Source of the DNA: Desulfoferrobacter suflitae
GTDB taxonomy: Bacteria; Desulfobacterota; Syntrophobacteria; Syntrophobacterales; Syntrophobacteraceae
DNA: 64,000 bases
Assembly: GCF_022603395.1 (NCBI RefSeq)
Contig: NZ_JAIBKA010000002.1
Span: 62,001-126,000 of the forward strand
Reading direction: 5' to 3'
The notes beneath the pieces are model-generated. The model did not search any database, was not told where the DNA came from, and saw nothing but the letters and a program-made list of their open reading frames with translations. Positions 26,524 to 36,141 of this stretch are shown piece after piece. How positions within the stretch are numbered: position 1 is the stretch's first letter; each line of letters begins with the position of its first letter. A program made the position numbers and the translations under genes.

Positions 26524-26556
26524 AAAAAAAAGCCGGTTCCCTGGAGGGAACCGGCT
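26524..26556 (-). terminator. Rho-independent terminator after hppA
   Basis: A perfect stem AGCCGGTTCCC / GGGAACCGGCT with a TGGA loop at 26531-26556, followed on the minus strand by a run of T (26524-26530). It lies 28 bases past the pyrophosphatase stop. The gap 26260-26583 holds nothing else that I can identify. Confidence 0.9.
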
Positions 26557-26583
26557 CAACTCACCTGCGAAAATTGTCAAATA

Positions 26584-28581
26584 TTACATGACAACCAACA
26601 AAGGTGCGATAACCAGTGAAATAACCGAAATCAGCTTCATCAGGATGTTCATGCTGGGGCCCGAGGTGTCCTTGAACGGATCGCCTACAGTGTCGCCGAC
26701 AACCGCAGCCTTGTGATTGGCTGAGCCCTTACCGCCAAAATGACCTTTTTCAATGTACTTTTTGGCGTTGTCCCAGGCGCCTCCGCCGTTAGACATGAAC
26801 AGCGCCAGCATGGTACCGGCCAAAGTCACACCGAGCAACATGCCGCCCAACGCATGGGATCCGATCAGGAACCCAACGATAACGGGCGCACTTACACCCA
26901 CCAACCCCGGCAGCATCATTTTGCGGATGGCGCCCTTGGTGGCGATGGCCACGCATTTGGCCGGATCGGGTTTGCCCGTTCCTTCCATCAGGCCGGGAAT
27001 TTCACGGAACTGTCGACGAATTTCCTCGACCATGTCAAACGCCGCGTCACCCACAGCGGTCATGGTCATGGCCGCCACCAGGAACGGCACGATGGCGCCG
27101 ATGAAGGCGCCGATGATGACGTATGGGTCGGTGATATTGATGACATCCAGTTTGGCAGCCTGGCTGAAAGCTACGAACAGGGACACCGCGGTCAGCGCCG
27201 CAGAACCGATGGCAAAGCCTTTTCCAATGGCTGCCGTGGTGTTGCCCAGAGCATCCAGACTGTCGGTGATTTCCCTGGTTTCCGGGCCAAGCTCGGCCAT
27301 TTCGGAAATACCGCCTGCATTGTCAGCAATCGGACCATAGGCATCAACGGTCATGGTCGCACCAACGGTAGCCAGCATGCCCACCGCGGCAATACCGATT
27401 CCATAAACGCCAGCGGAGATGTAGGCGAAGTAGGTCGCAGCACAAATTCCAAGTACCGGCAGTGCCACGCTTTCCATACCTACCGCCAACCCGGCGATGA
27501 TGACCGTGGCCGGTCCGGTTTCGGACTGGCCGGCAATCTTCCAAACGGGCTTGGACGAAGTGTAGTATTCCGCCAACAAGCCGATGACGATACCTGCAAC
27601 CAGCCCGGACACAACCGCATAGAATACGCCGAACGGCAAGGCTACCGCAGTGTTCAAGTAATAGACAAGGGCAACGAAGATACCGGCCGCCACAAAGGTA
27701 GTATAGCGCAGTGCCGCTTGAGGCGACATGCTCGCCATGGCTTTCAGGCTGAAAACACCTACGAAAGAGGCAAGCAACCCGGCCATAACCGTCAGCAGCG
27801 GCATGGCCATCCAGGCCAGGCGATCCGCACCCATGAGAGCCTCATCGGACATGGTGGCGGCAATGGCGATGGTAGCGATGATAGATCCGACATACGACTC
27901 GAAAATATCAGCACCCATACCAGCGATATCACCCACGTTGTCACCCACGTTGTCGGCGATGACACCCGGGTTGCGCGGGTCGTCTTCGGGAATTCCCGCT
28001 TCGACCTTACCCACCAAATCCGCTCCAACGTCCGCCGCCTTGGTGTAGATACCACCGCCCATACGAGCAAACAGTGCGATGGAGCTGGCACCCATGGCGA
28101 AACCGTTGATGTAGCTGGCGGTCACCGGATCTCCACCGTACAGGTAGAAGAACGTTCCAACGCCCAGCAGTCCAAGGCTCGCTACCGCCAAACCCATGAC
28201 CGCACCGCCAAAATAGGACACGGTCAAAGCTTTGGCCTGCCCGGACTGATTGGCAGCCCAGGAGGTCCGGCTGTTGGCGCGCGTGGCAGCGCTCATGCCG
28301 GTGTAGCCGGCCAGAATCGAACAACCAGCGCCGGCCAGGTAAGCGTAAGCAGTTTGATGATTGATGAAGAAATAGAGCAAGCCAGCCACCACCGCAATGA
28401 AGACGACCAGCACCGAGTACTCTGTCTTCAGGAAAGCCATGGCACCCGTGTGAATCATTTCTTCCAGTTCTTTCATGCGATCTGACCCGTTGGGCTGCTT
28501 TTTGATCCAACCGTAGATCAGAAAAGCAACGATCAAGCCAGCTAGACCCAGCGCCGGTGCGTATACCGTATAACCTAACAT
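26584..28581 (-). CDS. hppA: Membrane-bound K+-dependent pyrophosphatase (ion pump)
   Basis: 665 residues, about 16 membrane segments. Pyrophosphate-binding Asp clusters are visible: [20 protein letters not shown] and [15 protein letters not shown], then [10 protein letters not shown] and [11 protein letters not shown]-like motifs. The segment [10 protein letters not shown] has Ala where K+-independent enzymes have Lys, which predicts K+ dependence. The pump couples PPi hydrolysis to H+ or Na+ export; the ion is not decided here. ATG at 28581 with GGAGG upstream is preferred to TTG at 28590. Own terminator at 26524. Confidence 0.95.
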   Translation of the reverse strand: MLGYTVYAPALGLAGLIVAFLIYGWIKKQPNGSDRMKELEEMIHTGAMAFLKTEYSVLVVFIAVVAGLLYFFINHQTAYAYLAGAGCSILAGYTGMSAATRANSRTSWAANQSGQAKALTVSYFGGAVMGLAVASLGLLGVGTFFYLYGGDPVTASYINGFAMGASSIALFARMGGGIYTKAADVGADLVGKVEAGIPEDDPRNPGVIADNVGDNVGDIAGMGADIFESYVGSIIATIAIAATMSDEALMGADRLAWMAMPLLTVMAGLLASFVGVFSLKAMASMSPQAALRYTTFVAAGIFVALVYYLNTAVALPFGVFYAVVSGLVAGIVIGLLAEYYTSSKPVWKIAGQSETGPATVIIAGLAVGMESVALPVLGICAATYFAYISAGVYGIGIAAVGMLATVGATMTVDAYGPIADNAGGISEMAELGPETREITDSLDALGNTTAAIGKGFAIGSAALTAVSLFVAFSQAAKLDVINITDPYVIIGAFIGAIVPFLVAAMTMTAVGDAAFDMVEEIRRQFREIPGLMEGTGKPDPAKCVAIATKGAIRKMMLPGLVGVSAPVIVGFLIGSHALGGMLLGVTLAGTMLALFMSNGGGAWDNAKKYIEKGHFGGKGSANHKAAVVGDTVGDPFKDTSGPSMNILMKLISVISLVIAPLLVVM

Positions 28582-28627
28582 AGATTCCAACCTCCTTTAC
28601 TTTGTGCAAATTTTAACTTGTAGGCTC

Positions 28628-28653
28628 AAAAAAAAGCCGTCAAACCTGCGGCT
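28628..28653 (-). terminator. Rho-independent terminator overlapping the pth stop
   Basis: Stem AGCCG/CGGCT (28635-28639 with 28649-28653) followed by seven T on the minus strand. The last codons and stop of pth lie inside the loop. It would separate pth transcription from hppA. Confidence 0.7.
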
Positions 28654-29233
28654 CATGCCGGTTGAACCGGTTCATGGCAGCATCCAAACCAACACACAAA
28701 GCCACTTGCACAGCATCGACGCCGCGTCGTACCATTTCCTGGAACAAAGGCGCCTCGTCGGGATAAGGGGCTTGCAAAACATAACTCTCAACTGCCTCCC
28801 CCCTGCCAGGCCTTCCTATCCCCAGCTTCATCCGGGAGAAATCCTGCCGGCCCAAGTGTTGGATGATAGACGCCACTCCACGATGCCCACCTGCTCCTCC
28901 TCTCGAAACCAACCGCATACGTCCGAGTGGCAAGTCCAAATCATCGTGTATCACCAACATTCGATCAACTGAAATCGCAAAATACTTCAATACTTCCGCC
29001 ACCACTTCGCCACTTCGATTCATGAAAGTGAGTGGCTCAAAAAGAAAAATCTTCCGCCCTTCGAATACTCCCGTCCCCCAGTTTGCCCTGAACTTGCGCT
29101 GCTGCAGGCTGATACCAAGGGTTTCTGCCAGTCGATCTAACACTTGGAATCCGACATTATGCCGAGTCATGGCATATTCCTTACCGGGATTCCCCAGCCC
29201 GAATAAAGCCTGGATATTTACCTGTTCCCCCAT
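28640..29233 (-). CDS. pth: Peptidyl-tRNA hydrolase
   Basis: 197 residues, normal length. It recycles peptidyl-tRNA released from stalled ribosomes. Seen: FGLGNPGKEYAMTRHNVGF, with the catalytic His in RHNVG, and FLFEPLTFMNRSGE. The HDDLDLPLGRMRL segment carries the catalytic Asp, and the RGGAGGHRGV loop is present. It lies 53 bases after rplY on the same strand, the usual pairing in bacteria. Confidence 0.95.
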   Translation of the reverse strand: MGEQVNIQALFGLGNPGKEYAMTRHNVGFQVLDRLAETLGISLQQRKFRANWGTGVFEGRKIFLFEPLTFMNRSGEVVAEVLKYFAISVDRMLVIHDDLDLPLGRMRLVSRGGAGGHRGVASIIQHLGRQDFSRMKLGIGRPGRGEAVESYVLQAPYPDEAPLFQEMVRRGVDAVQVALCVGLDAAMNRFNRHEPQV

Positions 29234-29286
29234 AAGCTGTCAAACTGACTCAGCTGCCGGTTGCGGGTTTAACAACCCGGTGTCCC

Positions 29287-29940
29287 TTATTCAGTTGTCA
29301 CCTCCTCTCCTTCTGCAGTTTCTGCACTCTCTCCTGCCGCTTCTTCACTCTCCTCGGCTTCAACTGGTTCAGCAATTGCCTCCGGAGCATTGACGGTCAC
29401 CACTGTCAGGTGTGCCTCATCCACCAGCTCGAAAGGCACTTGTTGAATCAAATCAGTCACGTGAACTGTGGACCCTATTTCCAACGAACTCACATCGATC
29501 TGAACCTTTTCCGGGATATCGCCGGGCAGACAGCGAACCGCCAAGGTCCTCCTGATCACGTTGAGGAGTCCTCCATCTCGCACGCCGGCGGCTTCACCCA
29601 GCACTTCCACCGGAACCTCCACGACGATCGGGTGATCCAGCGGCACTTCATAAAAATCCACATGAAGAAACTGGCGCCGAACTGGATGGACCTGCACCTC
29701 ACGAATCAACACCTGGCGCATCTGCCGGGATTGCCCATCGGCAACAGTCACCTTTAATAATTTGCTCTCCTCGCCCATCTCCCTCAACAATTTTTCCAAA
29801 GCGTTGTCGGCAACCGATATGGGAAGAGGGACCGCTTTGGGGCCATAGATCACCCCTGGAATTTTATCCTGCCGGCGTAAACTCCGCGCCGCTCCTTTAC
29901 CTGTTCTGGGTCTCACTTCGACCGCAAGTTCCACATTCAT
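29287..29940 (-). CDS. rplY: 50S ribosomal protein L25, CTC type
   Basis: 217 residues, so the long TL5/CTC form. An N-terminal L25 domain (ELAVEVRPRTGKGAARSLR; KIPGVIYGPK) binds 5S rRNA. A C-terminal beta domain follows, then an acidic Glu/Ala-rich tail (VEAEESEEAAGESAETAEGE). The position between prs and pth is the common order. Confidence 0.94.
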   Translation of the reverse strand: MNVELAVEVRPRTGKGAARSLRRQDKIPGVIYGPKAVPLPISVADNALEKLLREMGEESKLLKVTVADGQSRQMRQVLIREVQVHPVRRQFLHVDFYEVPLDHPIVVEVPVEVLGEAAGVRDGGLLNVIRRTLAVRCLPGDIPEKVQIDVSSLEIGSTVHVTDLIQQVPFELVDEAHLTVVTVNAPEAIAEPVEAEESEEAAGESAETAEGEEVTTE

Positions 29941-30000
29941 TTTCTAGACACCTCCAAAAACGCGATCACCCCGCAATAGACGGGTGTTCCTACCGCTGAT

Positions 30001-30939
30001 TTATCGAAACAGGGCACTCACCGAGTCCTCATTGTGCACGCGTTTGATGACCTCCGCCAGCAGGGGCGCTATGCTCACGATACGCAGCTTGCCGGACTGA
30101 GCGATTTCTTTGCTGTGCGGGATGGTATCCGTTACCGTCAAAGACCGAATCGGGGAGCGCTCTATACGCCGCAACGCGTCACCGGACAACACCGCATGCA
30201 CGCAGTAAGCATTGATGCAGGAAGCCCCTGCCGCCTGAGCCGCCTCAGCGGCTCGCACAAGGGTCTGCCCCGTGTCTACCATATCGTCCAAAATGATAAC
30301 CGGTCTCCCTTTCACCTCTCCCACGATAGAAGAGGAAGGACAAACCTCCGTCCCTCGATGATCCATAATGGCGAGATCCACGTTGAGTCGGCTGGCAAAG
30401 ACCCTTGCCCGCTCCACCCCACCGGCATCCGGAGCGACAACCGTATCATCGCCGAACAGATTATCCTTTGCATCCTCCACCAGAACTTCGGTTCCATACA
30501 GATGATCTACCGGAACATCAAAATATCCCTGAATCTGAGTGGCGTGCAAGTCGATGGTCACCAGTCGATCCAGCCCTGCAACGGTCAAGAGGTCGGCCAC
30601 AACCTTGGCGGCGATAGACACCCGCGGCTTATCCTTCTGATCCTGACGGCCGTAGCCATAATAAGGGATCACTACGTTGATCCGCCTGGCCGAAGCCCTT
30701 TTGAGCGCATCGACCAACACCAGAAGCTCGATCAGATTTTCGTTGACCGGCGGGCACAGCGACTGAATCACATACACATCCAACCCGCGCACATTCTGGT
30801 TGACCTCGACTCGAACTTCGCCGTCGCTGAATCGCCCCACCAGAGCCTGCCCCACTGTCAGGCCAAGGATCGAACACACGCTGTGGGACAGCAGCGGGTT
30901 GGAGTTGCCCGTTATGACTATGAGCGCCTTGTTACGCAC
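30001..30939 (-). CDS. prs: Ribose-phosphate pyrophosphokinase
   Basis: 312 residues. It makes PRPP from ribose 5-phosphate and ATP for nucleotide, His, Trp and NAD synthesis. Seen: RFSDGEVRVEVNQNVRG, YGYGRQDQKDKPR with the ATP-binding region, VTIDLHATQIQGYF, and the PRPP-binding loop VIILDDMVDTGQTLV. The start is GTG at 30939. The tRNA-Gln gene and ispE lie just upstream on the same strand. Confidence 0.95.
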   Translation of the reverse strand: MRNKALIVITGNSNPLLSHSVCSILGLTVGQALVGRFSDGEVRVEVNQNVRGLDVYVIQSLCPPVNENLIELLVLVDALKRASARRINVVIPYYGYGRQDQKDKPRVSIAAKVVADLLTVAGLDRLVTIDLHATQIQGYFDVPVDHLYGTEVLVEDAKDNLFGDDTVVAPDAGGVERARVFASRLNVDLAIMDHRGTEVCPSSSIVGEVKGRPVIILDDMVDTGQTLVRAAEAAQAAGASCINAYCVHAVLSGDALRRIERSPIRSLTVTDTIPHSKEIAQSGKLRIVSIAPLLAEVIKRVHNEDSVSALFR

Positions 30940-31011
30940 TGCCAGATCTCAAATTCCATCACCCACTTCTATCGGCAACCGGGCCTGCCCCGATCGATTA
31001 CATAAAAAAAA

Positions 31012-31086
31012 TGGCTGGGGTGGGAGGATTCGAACCTCCGAATGCGGGTTCCAAAGACCCGTGCCTTACCGCTTGGCGACACCCCA
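31012..31086 (-). tRNA. tRNA-Gln (anticodon TTG)
   Basis: A 75-base gene on the minus strand. The acceptor stem TGGGGTG pairs with CACCCCA, the D-arm is GCCAAGCGGTAAGGC, the anticodon stem CGGGT/ACCCG encloses a loop with TTG, and the T-arm is GGAGG-TTCGAAT-CCTCC. The 3' CCA is encoded. It lies ten bases after ispE and is followed by an AT-rich run before prs. Confidence 0.95.
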
Positions 31087-31095
31087 AACACTCGA

Positions 31096-31959
31096 TTACC
31101 TGAAAACGCCAGCGGGAGCGGATTGGGTTTTCGTGGTCGCGACCCAGCACCCTTTCCATCGGATTTCCGCCAGTTTTCCTACTCCTTGTGCCCGGCTCTC
31201 GTCGGCAAAGACCCCAAATACAGTGGGCCCGCTGCCGCTCATCAAAGTGCCCTCGGCTCCGTGATTTTCAAGCCATTCCTTTATGCTGTTCAACAAAGGA
31301 TATTCGTGCAGCGTGACGAATTCCAGGTCATTTTCCAGGAAATCTCGAAGCTGCCAGGGACGAGCCAAAAACGTCGAAATTCTAATGCGGCTCACGCCTC
31401 TTGTCAACTTCAATCTTTGGTAGACCCAGCCGGTGGATACCGTGATGGGGGGCTTGATGAGTACTATGGGAAACTCTGGAACGCCGTCCAAGAGCTCGAT
31501 CTTTTCGCCGATTCCCGTTGCCAACGCGGGACTCTGATGCAGGAAAAAGGGCACATCCGCACCCAACATGTGAGCCATCTCAGAGAGCTCTTGGAGACTT
31601 AGCCGGTTTTGGAAAAGCCGGTTCATGGCCAACAGGACGGCAGCCGCATCGGCACTTCCCCCGCCCAATCCCGCTCCCACCGGAATGCCCTTGTCCAGCA
31701 GAATGCTCACCCCCGAACCACTTTCCGCTCTTGCCAGGTACAACCGTGCGGCTTTGTGTGCCAGGTTGTTATGGTCGGAGGGGATTTCCCTGTGAGAACA
31801 GGCCAGCTGAATACCCGCCGAGCGATGATCCAACTGCAGATGGTCATACACTCCGATGGGCAGCATGAGGCTGGACAGCTCGTGATAACCGTCACTGCGC
31901 TTCCCGAGTATTTCGAGCCACAAATTGATTTTTGCAGGTATGCTGATTTGAATCGGCAA
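31096..31959 (-). CDS. ispE: 4-diphosphocytidyl-2-C-methyl-D-erythritol kinase
   Basis: 287 residues, GHMP kinase family. It phosphorylates CDP-ME with ATP in the MEP pathway, the same pathway as the IspH at 1.3-3.0 kb. Seen: an N-terminal PAKINLWLEILGKRSDGYHEL, with the catalytic Lys and Asp regions, the ATP loop KGIPVGAGLGGGSADAAA, and C-terminal GTLMSGSGPTVFGVF. The start is TTG at 31959, with AGG eight bases upstream. tRNA-Gln follows. Confidence 0.93.
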   Translation of the reverse strand: MPIQISIPAKINLWLEILGKRSDGYHELSSLMLPIGVYDHLQLDHRSAGIQLACSHREIPSDHNNLAHKAARLYLARAESGSGVSILLDKGIPVGAGLGGGSADAAAVLLAMNRLFQNRLSLQELSEMAHMLGADVPFFLHQSPALATGIGEKIELLDGVPEFPIVLIKPPITVSTGWVYQRLKLTRGVSRIRISTFLARPWQLRDFLENDLEFVTLHEYPLLNSIKEWLENHGAEGTLMSGSGPTVFGVFADESRAQGVGKLAEIRWKGCWVATTKTQSAPAGVFR

Positions 31960-31968
31960 CTCGATCGC

Positions 31969-32409
31969 CTATTTCTGGCACTTCTGCACATAGCGCATCC
32001 GCAGATCATACAACAGAGTCTTGACCAGCCGCTCCTCCTCTGGATCGAGATTGCCTGTGGTCTTTTCCTGCAGCATGCCGATGGTGTCTATGATTTGCTT
32101 GGACATGGGCAAATCGATTTCGGATTTTTGTGATGCAGGATCGGGAATTTCGCCCAAATGCACAAGAGCAGAAGAGCTTAGCGACAGGATGAAGGTAGCG
32201 AAGGAAACCTCGGGCAAAGGCGTGCTCCTCTTTTGCTCACATTTCTCAGATGCCTGGTCAAATCTCCTTTCAGCCTTCTCCTGCTGCTCGCTCGTGGGTC
32301 CTTCCTTTGGGTCCGCAGTCGCCGCCTGCGGCGTTTCGCGATCGACGTCCTGCATCGAGACTTTGCGACGGTCCTTGACTGTGAATCCTTTAGGTCCCTG
32401 TTCTTCCAT
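31969..32409 (-). CDS. DUF1844-domain protein
   Basis: 146 residues. An acidic N-terminal half (residues 1-65) of low complexity is followed by the DUF1844 domain: SFATFILSLSSSALVHLGEI, then SKQIIDTIGMLQEKTTGNLD and the C-terminal LLYDLRMRYVQKC. Function unknown. The family is common in deltaproteobacteria and often next to ispE or aspartate/serine pathway genes. It fits tightly between serA (19 bases) and ispE (9 bases), so is likely co-transcribed. Confidence 0.8.
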   Translation of the reverse strand: MEEQGPKGFTVKDRRKVSMQDVDRETPQAATADPKEGPTSEQQEKAERRFDQASEKCEQKRSTPLPEVSFATFILSLSSSALVHLGEIPDPASQKSEIDLPMSKQIIDTIGMLQEKTTGNLDPEEERLVKTLLYDLRMRYVQKCQK

Positions 32410-32428
32410 CCCCTTATTCTCCTTGCGC

Positions 32429-34009
32429 TCAGAGTTCCAGAACTTGCACTACATTTACATTTTCCATGGCCAACAGTTCATCCACTACGTGCTGCGGAAC
32501 GGGCGTGTCGGTGCGCAGGAAGATAATATTTTGACCTCTTTCCAACACCTGCCCGACATCCATCATGGAGATGTTGATCTGATGCCTGCCAAGACAAGTC
32601 CCTATGGCGCCGATAGTTCCAGGGGTATCGATATTGTAAATGAGCACCAGATGCCCCTCCATATTCGCTTCAAGGCGAAAATCATTGATCCGGACGAGGC
32701 GCGCGTCCCTTTTGCCGAAAATGGTGCCCGCCACAAGATTTTCTTCTTCGGATGTCTTAACGTACACATTGATGAGGTTGGTGAAGTCTTCCGCTTCACT
32801 CCTGGTCGCTTCCGTCACCCGAATATTCCTCTCCTTGACGTGAATCGGAACATTCACAAAATTGACCATATCGCCGAGAATAGGAGAAAGCATTCCCTTA
32901 AGAATCGAAATGGTGAGCGGCTGGGTTTCGTGCGACGTGACTTCGCCGATATATTCTATGGAAACCTCTTCAATGGCCCCCCGAGTGATTTGCATGAGCA
33001 GACTTCCAAGCTTCTCCGACAACGTCAGATAGGGCCGCAAGCGGGCCAGCACGGCACCGTCGATATTCGGCGCATTGACCGCATTGCGGATGGTGCCGCC
33101 CAGCAAATAATCAATGACCTGATCGGCCACCGCCATTGCCACATTCTCCTGCGCTTCGTCGGTAGAGGCGCCCAAGTGAGGCGTAACCACCACCTGCTCC
33201 AGGCTCAGCAGAGGGTTGTCCACCGGCGGCTCCTGGGTGAAGACGTCCAGTGCGGCTCCCGCCACAATTCCCGACTGGATGGCATCATACAGGGCTTTTT
33301 CATCAAAAATCCCGCCACGAGCGCAGTTGAGGACAAACACTCCCTTCTTCATTTTCTTGAAAGCTTCCGCATTGATTATATTGCGGGTTTCCTGAGTGAT
33401 GGGAGTGTGCACCGTAATGTAGTCGGACCTGGCAAATACGTCGTCCAGGGAAACTCCTTCAATTCCAAGCTTATCGATCACTTCGGAGCTGATGTAGGGG
33501 TCATAGCCGATCACATGCATCCTGAGGGCTTTGGCACGATCCGCCACAATCCGACCAATGCGACCGACCCCGATGATACCCAAAACTTTGTTGAAGACTT
33601 CCTTGCCACGAAATCGCTTCTTTTCCCATTTGCCGGCCTTAAGTGAAGCACTGGCCTGCGGAATGTTCCTACTGACCGCCAGGAGCATCGCGATCGTGTG
33701 CTCGGCAGTGGTAATGACGTTTCCTTCAGGCGTGTTCATCACCACCACGCCGTGCTTGCTGGCGGCGGCAATATCGACATTGTCCAGACCAATTCCCGCC
33801 CTGGCGATGACCTTCAAATTCACCGCGGCTTCGATGATATCGGCCGTCACCTTGGTCCCACTGCGAATGACCAGGGCATCATATTCCTTAATGATTTGAA
33901 GCAGCTCTTCGTGAGTCAGGCTGGTGTTTACTTCCACCTCCAACTCAGGGACGTTCTGAAGCCTTTCTATGCCGGATTCAGCGAGGTTATCACTGACTAA
34001 AACTCTCAT
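32429..34009 (-). CDS. serA: D-3-phosphoglycerate dehydrogenase
   Basis: 526 residues, the long form with an intervening domain and ACT domain. It performs the first step of serine synthesis, oxidising 3-phosphoglycerate with NAD. Seen: VIRSGTKVTADII, the NAD loop LGIIGVGRIGRIVADRAK, the catalytic Arg in NCARGGIFDEKAL, the Glu region TQEPPVDNPLL, and the His motif TPHLGASTDEAQE. The ACT domain at the C-terminus (HLVLIYNIDTPGTIGAIGTC) suggests serine feedback. ATG at 34009 is supported by GGGGGA upstream. Confidence 0.95.
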   Translation of the reverse strand: MRVLVSDNLAESGIERLQNVPELEVEVNTSLTHEELLQIIKEYDALVIRSGTKVTADIIEAAVNLKVIARAGIGLDNVDIAAASKHGVVVMNTPEGNVITTAEHTIAMLLAVSRNIPQASASLKAGKWEKKRFRGKEVFNKVLGIIGVGRIGRIVADRAKALRMHVIGYDPYISSEVIDKLGIEGVSLDDVFARSDYITVHTPITQETRNIINAEAFKKMKKGVFVLNCARGGIFDEKALYDAIQSGIVAGAALDVFTQEPPVDNPLLSLEQVVVTPHLGASTDEAQENVAMAVADQVIDYLLGGTIRNAVNAPNIDGAVLARLRPYLTLSEKLGSLLMQITRGAIEEVSIEYIGEVTSHETQPLTISILKGMLSPILGDMVNFVNVPIHVKERNIRVTEATRSEAEDFTNLINVYVKTSEEENLVAGTIFGKRDARLVRINDFRLEANMEGHLVLIYNIDTPGTIGAIGTCLGRHQINISMMDVGQVLERGQNIIFLRTDTPVPQHVVDELLAMENVNVVQVLEL

Positions 34010-34125
34010 TTCCCCCTCCCAAGATCATACCGCTCTGTCATGTGAAAGGTTGCTCATCCTAGCCACCAACATTCAGTCCAATCAAACAGGTAAGCGAGTT
34101 TGTTAGCATCACATGGATCGCATCG

Positions 34126-35658
34126 TCAAGGTCTAATGCCGGGATTTGCAAATGTCCAAGGCCGGTTGAATCTGAAACCAGACATGGGCTTTTGTTTGAC
34201 GTTATCGTGGAATTTGTCGCTCACCACCTTGCGGTTCCCTTTTCCCATGTCTTTTAGCTGCTCATCGATTTCGGCAAGCAGTCTTGCGTCTCCTGCCAGT
34301 AAAGTCCTCGCTTTGTTGTAGTGAAAAGACGCCGCAGCAAAATCGTTCTTTTGCTGATGATATCGCCCCAAATGGTAATGGGCGCGGCCCACTTGATTCA
34401 TCTGACCGAGAAGAACACCGAGATGATAGTCGATTTCGGGAAAGCTGGGGGCAAATTTTTCGATCTGTTGAAGATTCTGCAGAGCTTCCTCTCTCTTTCC
34501 CAGTTCTTTGAGCACTAGGGCCAGGCGCAACTTGGCACTGGTCGAGGAAGAATCCAGCAGCAGGGCTGATTGCAGCACGCTTTGCGCTTCTGTCAGTTGC
34601 CCGGTTTGATAATAGGCGGAACCCAGCGTGCTCAAAACCATGGGGCTGTCCGGATGGCGCCCTGCGGCCTGGCGAAGATACGTGATCGCCTCATCCATCT
34701 GCCCTTCTCGAAGGTACAAACGCCCCAATCCATAGGCCGATGCATCCCGGCCACGATTCAATTCCGTTTTAAATTTTTGCTCTGCAATCCGCGGATCAGA
34801 ATATTCGCTCACCAGTGCAGCGCGCATCAGATTGAACTCCTTATCGCTGGTGGAGTTCTTGACGACAGCGTCCGGATGGTCTTTGCGGTAATTGTCCACC
34901 ATGACCTGCAAGTACTGGATGCGCTCACTGGTGAGCGGGTGAGTGGACAGGTAGGAAGGAACGCCGCCACTGCTGTTGAAACGATTTTTGCCCAGCGCCT
35001 GCATGGCCTTCACCATGTCGCCGGGGTCGTATCCCGCATCCCTGAGGAAACGAAAACCGAGCTCATCGGCTTCCTCCTCATTCTCCCGACTATACTTCAG
35101 CTGCATGCTCTGGGAGCCCGCCATCGTTCCCATCATGACAGCGCCGGCCGCATTTCCCGGAAGCCCCAAAAATGCACTGGCCAGGGCCCCCACCAGGGTA
35201 GCAACGGTGGCCATTCTACCGTGCTGCATGCGGCGCTCGATGTGCCGCGCCTGGATATGCGCCAATTCGTGACTGATGATGCTTGCCAGCTCCCCCTCAC
35301 TCTGCAGAATTTCAATCAATCCTCGATACACGAATACGTATCCGCCCGGAACGGCAAAGGCATTCACGGCGGGCGCATCAACAACAAAGAACTGGTAATC
35401 ATAAAGGGTGGTCCCCAACTGCTTGACAATTCTATTGCCGACCGACTGCACATAGGTCACGATTTCACCATCGTCGATGAGACGCATTTGCTTTTTCACT
35501 TGCTCCAAAACTTTACGCCCCAACTCCTTCTCATCACTGAGGTCAAGCGCCGATGCCAAATTAGGGTTGAGAAACAAGTTAACGAAAGCACAGTACAAGA
35601 GAATGGTCACCAAGGATAACGGTCTCCTTCGTCTCCTGCATAAGGTCATTGCCTTCAT
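34126..35658 (-). CDS. M48 metalloprotease with TPR repeats (BepA-like)
   Basis: 510 residues. A signal peptide (LVTILLYCAFVNLFLN...ASA) directs export. The zinc protease domain has HELAH in IISHELAHIQARH and the third ligand in ENEEEADELGFRFL. TPR-like helices follow (about 310-450: GLGRLYLREGQMDEAITYLR; LGSAYYQTGQLTEAQSVLQ). BepA proteins act in the periplasm on outer-membrane assembly, clearing stalled LptD and BAM substrates. The basic C-terminus is a family extension. It lies ten bases after rsfS. Confidence 0.88.
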   Translation of the reverse strand: MKAMTLCRRRRRPLSLVTILLYCAFVNLFLNPNLASALDLSDEKELGRKVLEQVKKQMRLIDDGEIVTYVQSVGNRIVKQLGTTLYDYQFFVVDAPAVNAFAVPGGYVFVYRGLIEILQSEGELASIISHELAHIQARHIERRMQHGRMATVATLVGALASAFLGLPGNAAGAVMMGTMAGSQSMQLKYSRENEEEADELGFRFLRDAGYDPGDMVKAMQALGKNRFNSSGGVPSYLSTHPLTSERIQYLQVMVDNYRKDHPDAVVKNSTSDKEFNLMRAALVSEYSDPRIAEQKFKTELNRGRDASAYGLGRLYLREGQMDEAITYLRQAAGRHPDSPMVLSTLGSAYYQTGQLTEAQSVLQSALLLDSSSTSAKLRLALVLKELGKREEALQNLQQIEKFAPSFPEIDYHLGVLLGQMNQVGRAHYHLGRYHQQKNDFAAASFHYNKARTLLAGDARLLAEIDEQLKDMGKGNRKVVSDKFHDNVKQKPMSGFRFNRPWTFANPGIRP

Positions 35659-35667
35659 AACTCTCCC

Positions 35668-36069
35668 TCAGATAGTGTTGATTTCGGAACCGGTCTCCTG
35701 CTGGTCCAGGTGCAATCTCTCCGCCTCAGACCAGAGACTTTCCAAATCGTAGAAGAGCCGGACGGGTTCATAAAAAATGTGCACGATCACATCCCCGTAG
35801 TCCATCAGCACCCAGTGGCCTTCTCGCGCGCCCTCGATTCCGTCGGGCCGGATGCCCTGTTTGCGCAATGCAGCGGCCAGATTTTCCGCTATTCCCTGCA
35901 CTTGCCGGCTTGATCTGCCGCTGCACAACACAAAATAATCGGCGAAGGAAGAAAGCTTGGAGACATCCAGGACGACCAAATCCTGTGCTTGGTGTTCGCT
36001 GACGTCCGCCACGCACAACAAAGCTTTCTCCAAGGCACTCATTTGCTTGTGTTTCTCATTTTCTTTCAT
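35668..36069 (-). CDS. rsfS: Ribosome silencing factor
   Basis: About 133 residues, Iojap/RsfS family. It binds L14 and blocks subunit joining when nutrients are short. Seen: AQDLVVLDVSKLSSFADYFV and CSGRSSRQVQGIAENLAAAL, then EGAREGHWVLMDYGDVIVHI. ATG at 36069 is used; GTG at 36078 and ATG at 36042 are alternatives, none with a strong ribosome site. Position next to nadD is the usual order. Confidence 0.92.
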   Translation of the reverse strand: MKENEKHKQMSALEKALLCVADVSEHQAQDLVVLDVSKLSSFADYFVLCSGRSSRQVQGIAENLAAALRKQGIRPDGIEGAREGHWVLMDYGDVIVHIFYEPVRLFYDLESLWSEAERLHLDQQETGSEINTI

Positions 36070-36141
36070 TTGATACACGCACCATCCAAAGTCTCAGCAG
36101 CTGGAATGTTACTGCGGTCACCGCCAAGCACGACCGGACTT

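Noticed and set aside
26740-28485. A 581-residue plus-strand protein
   Set aside because: A shadow of hppA on the opposite strand, with His/Gly/Arg-rich composition and no domain.
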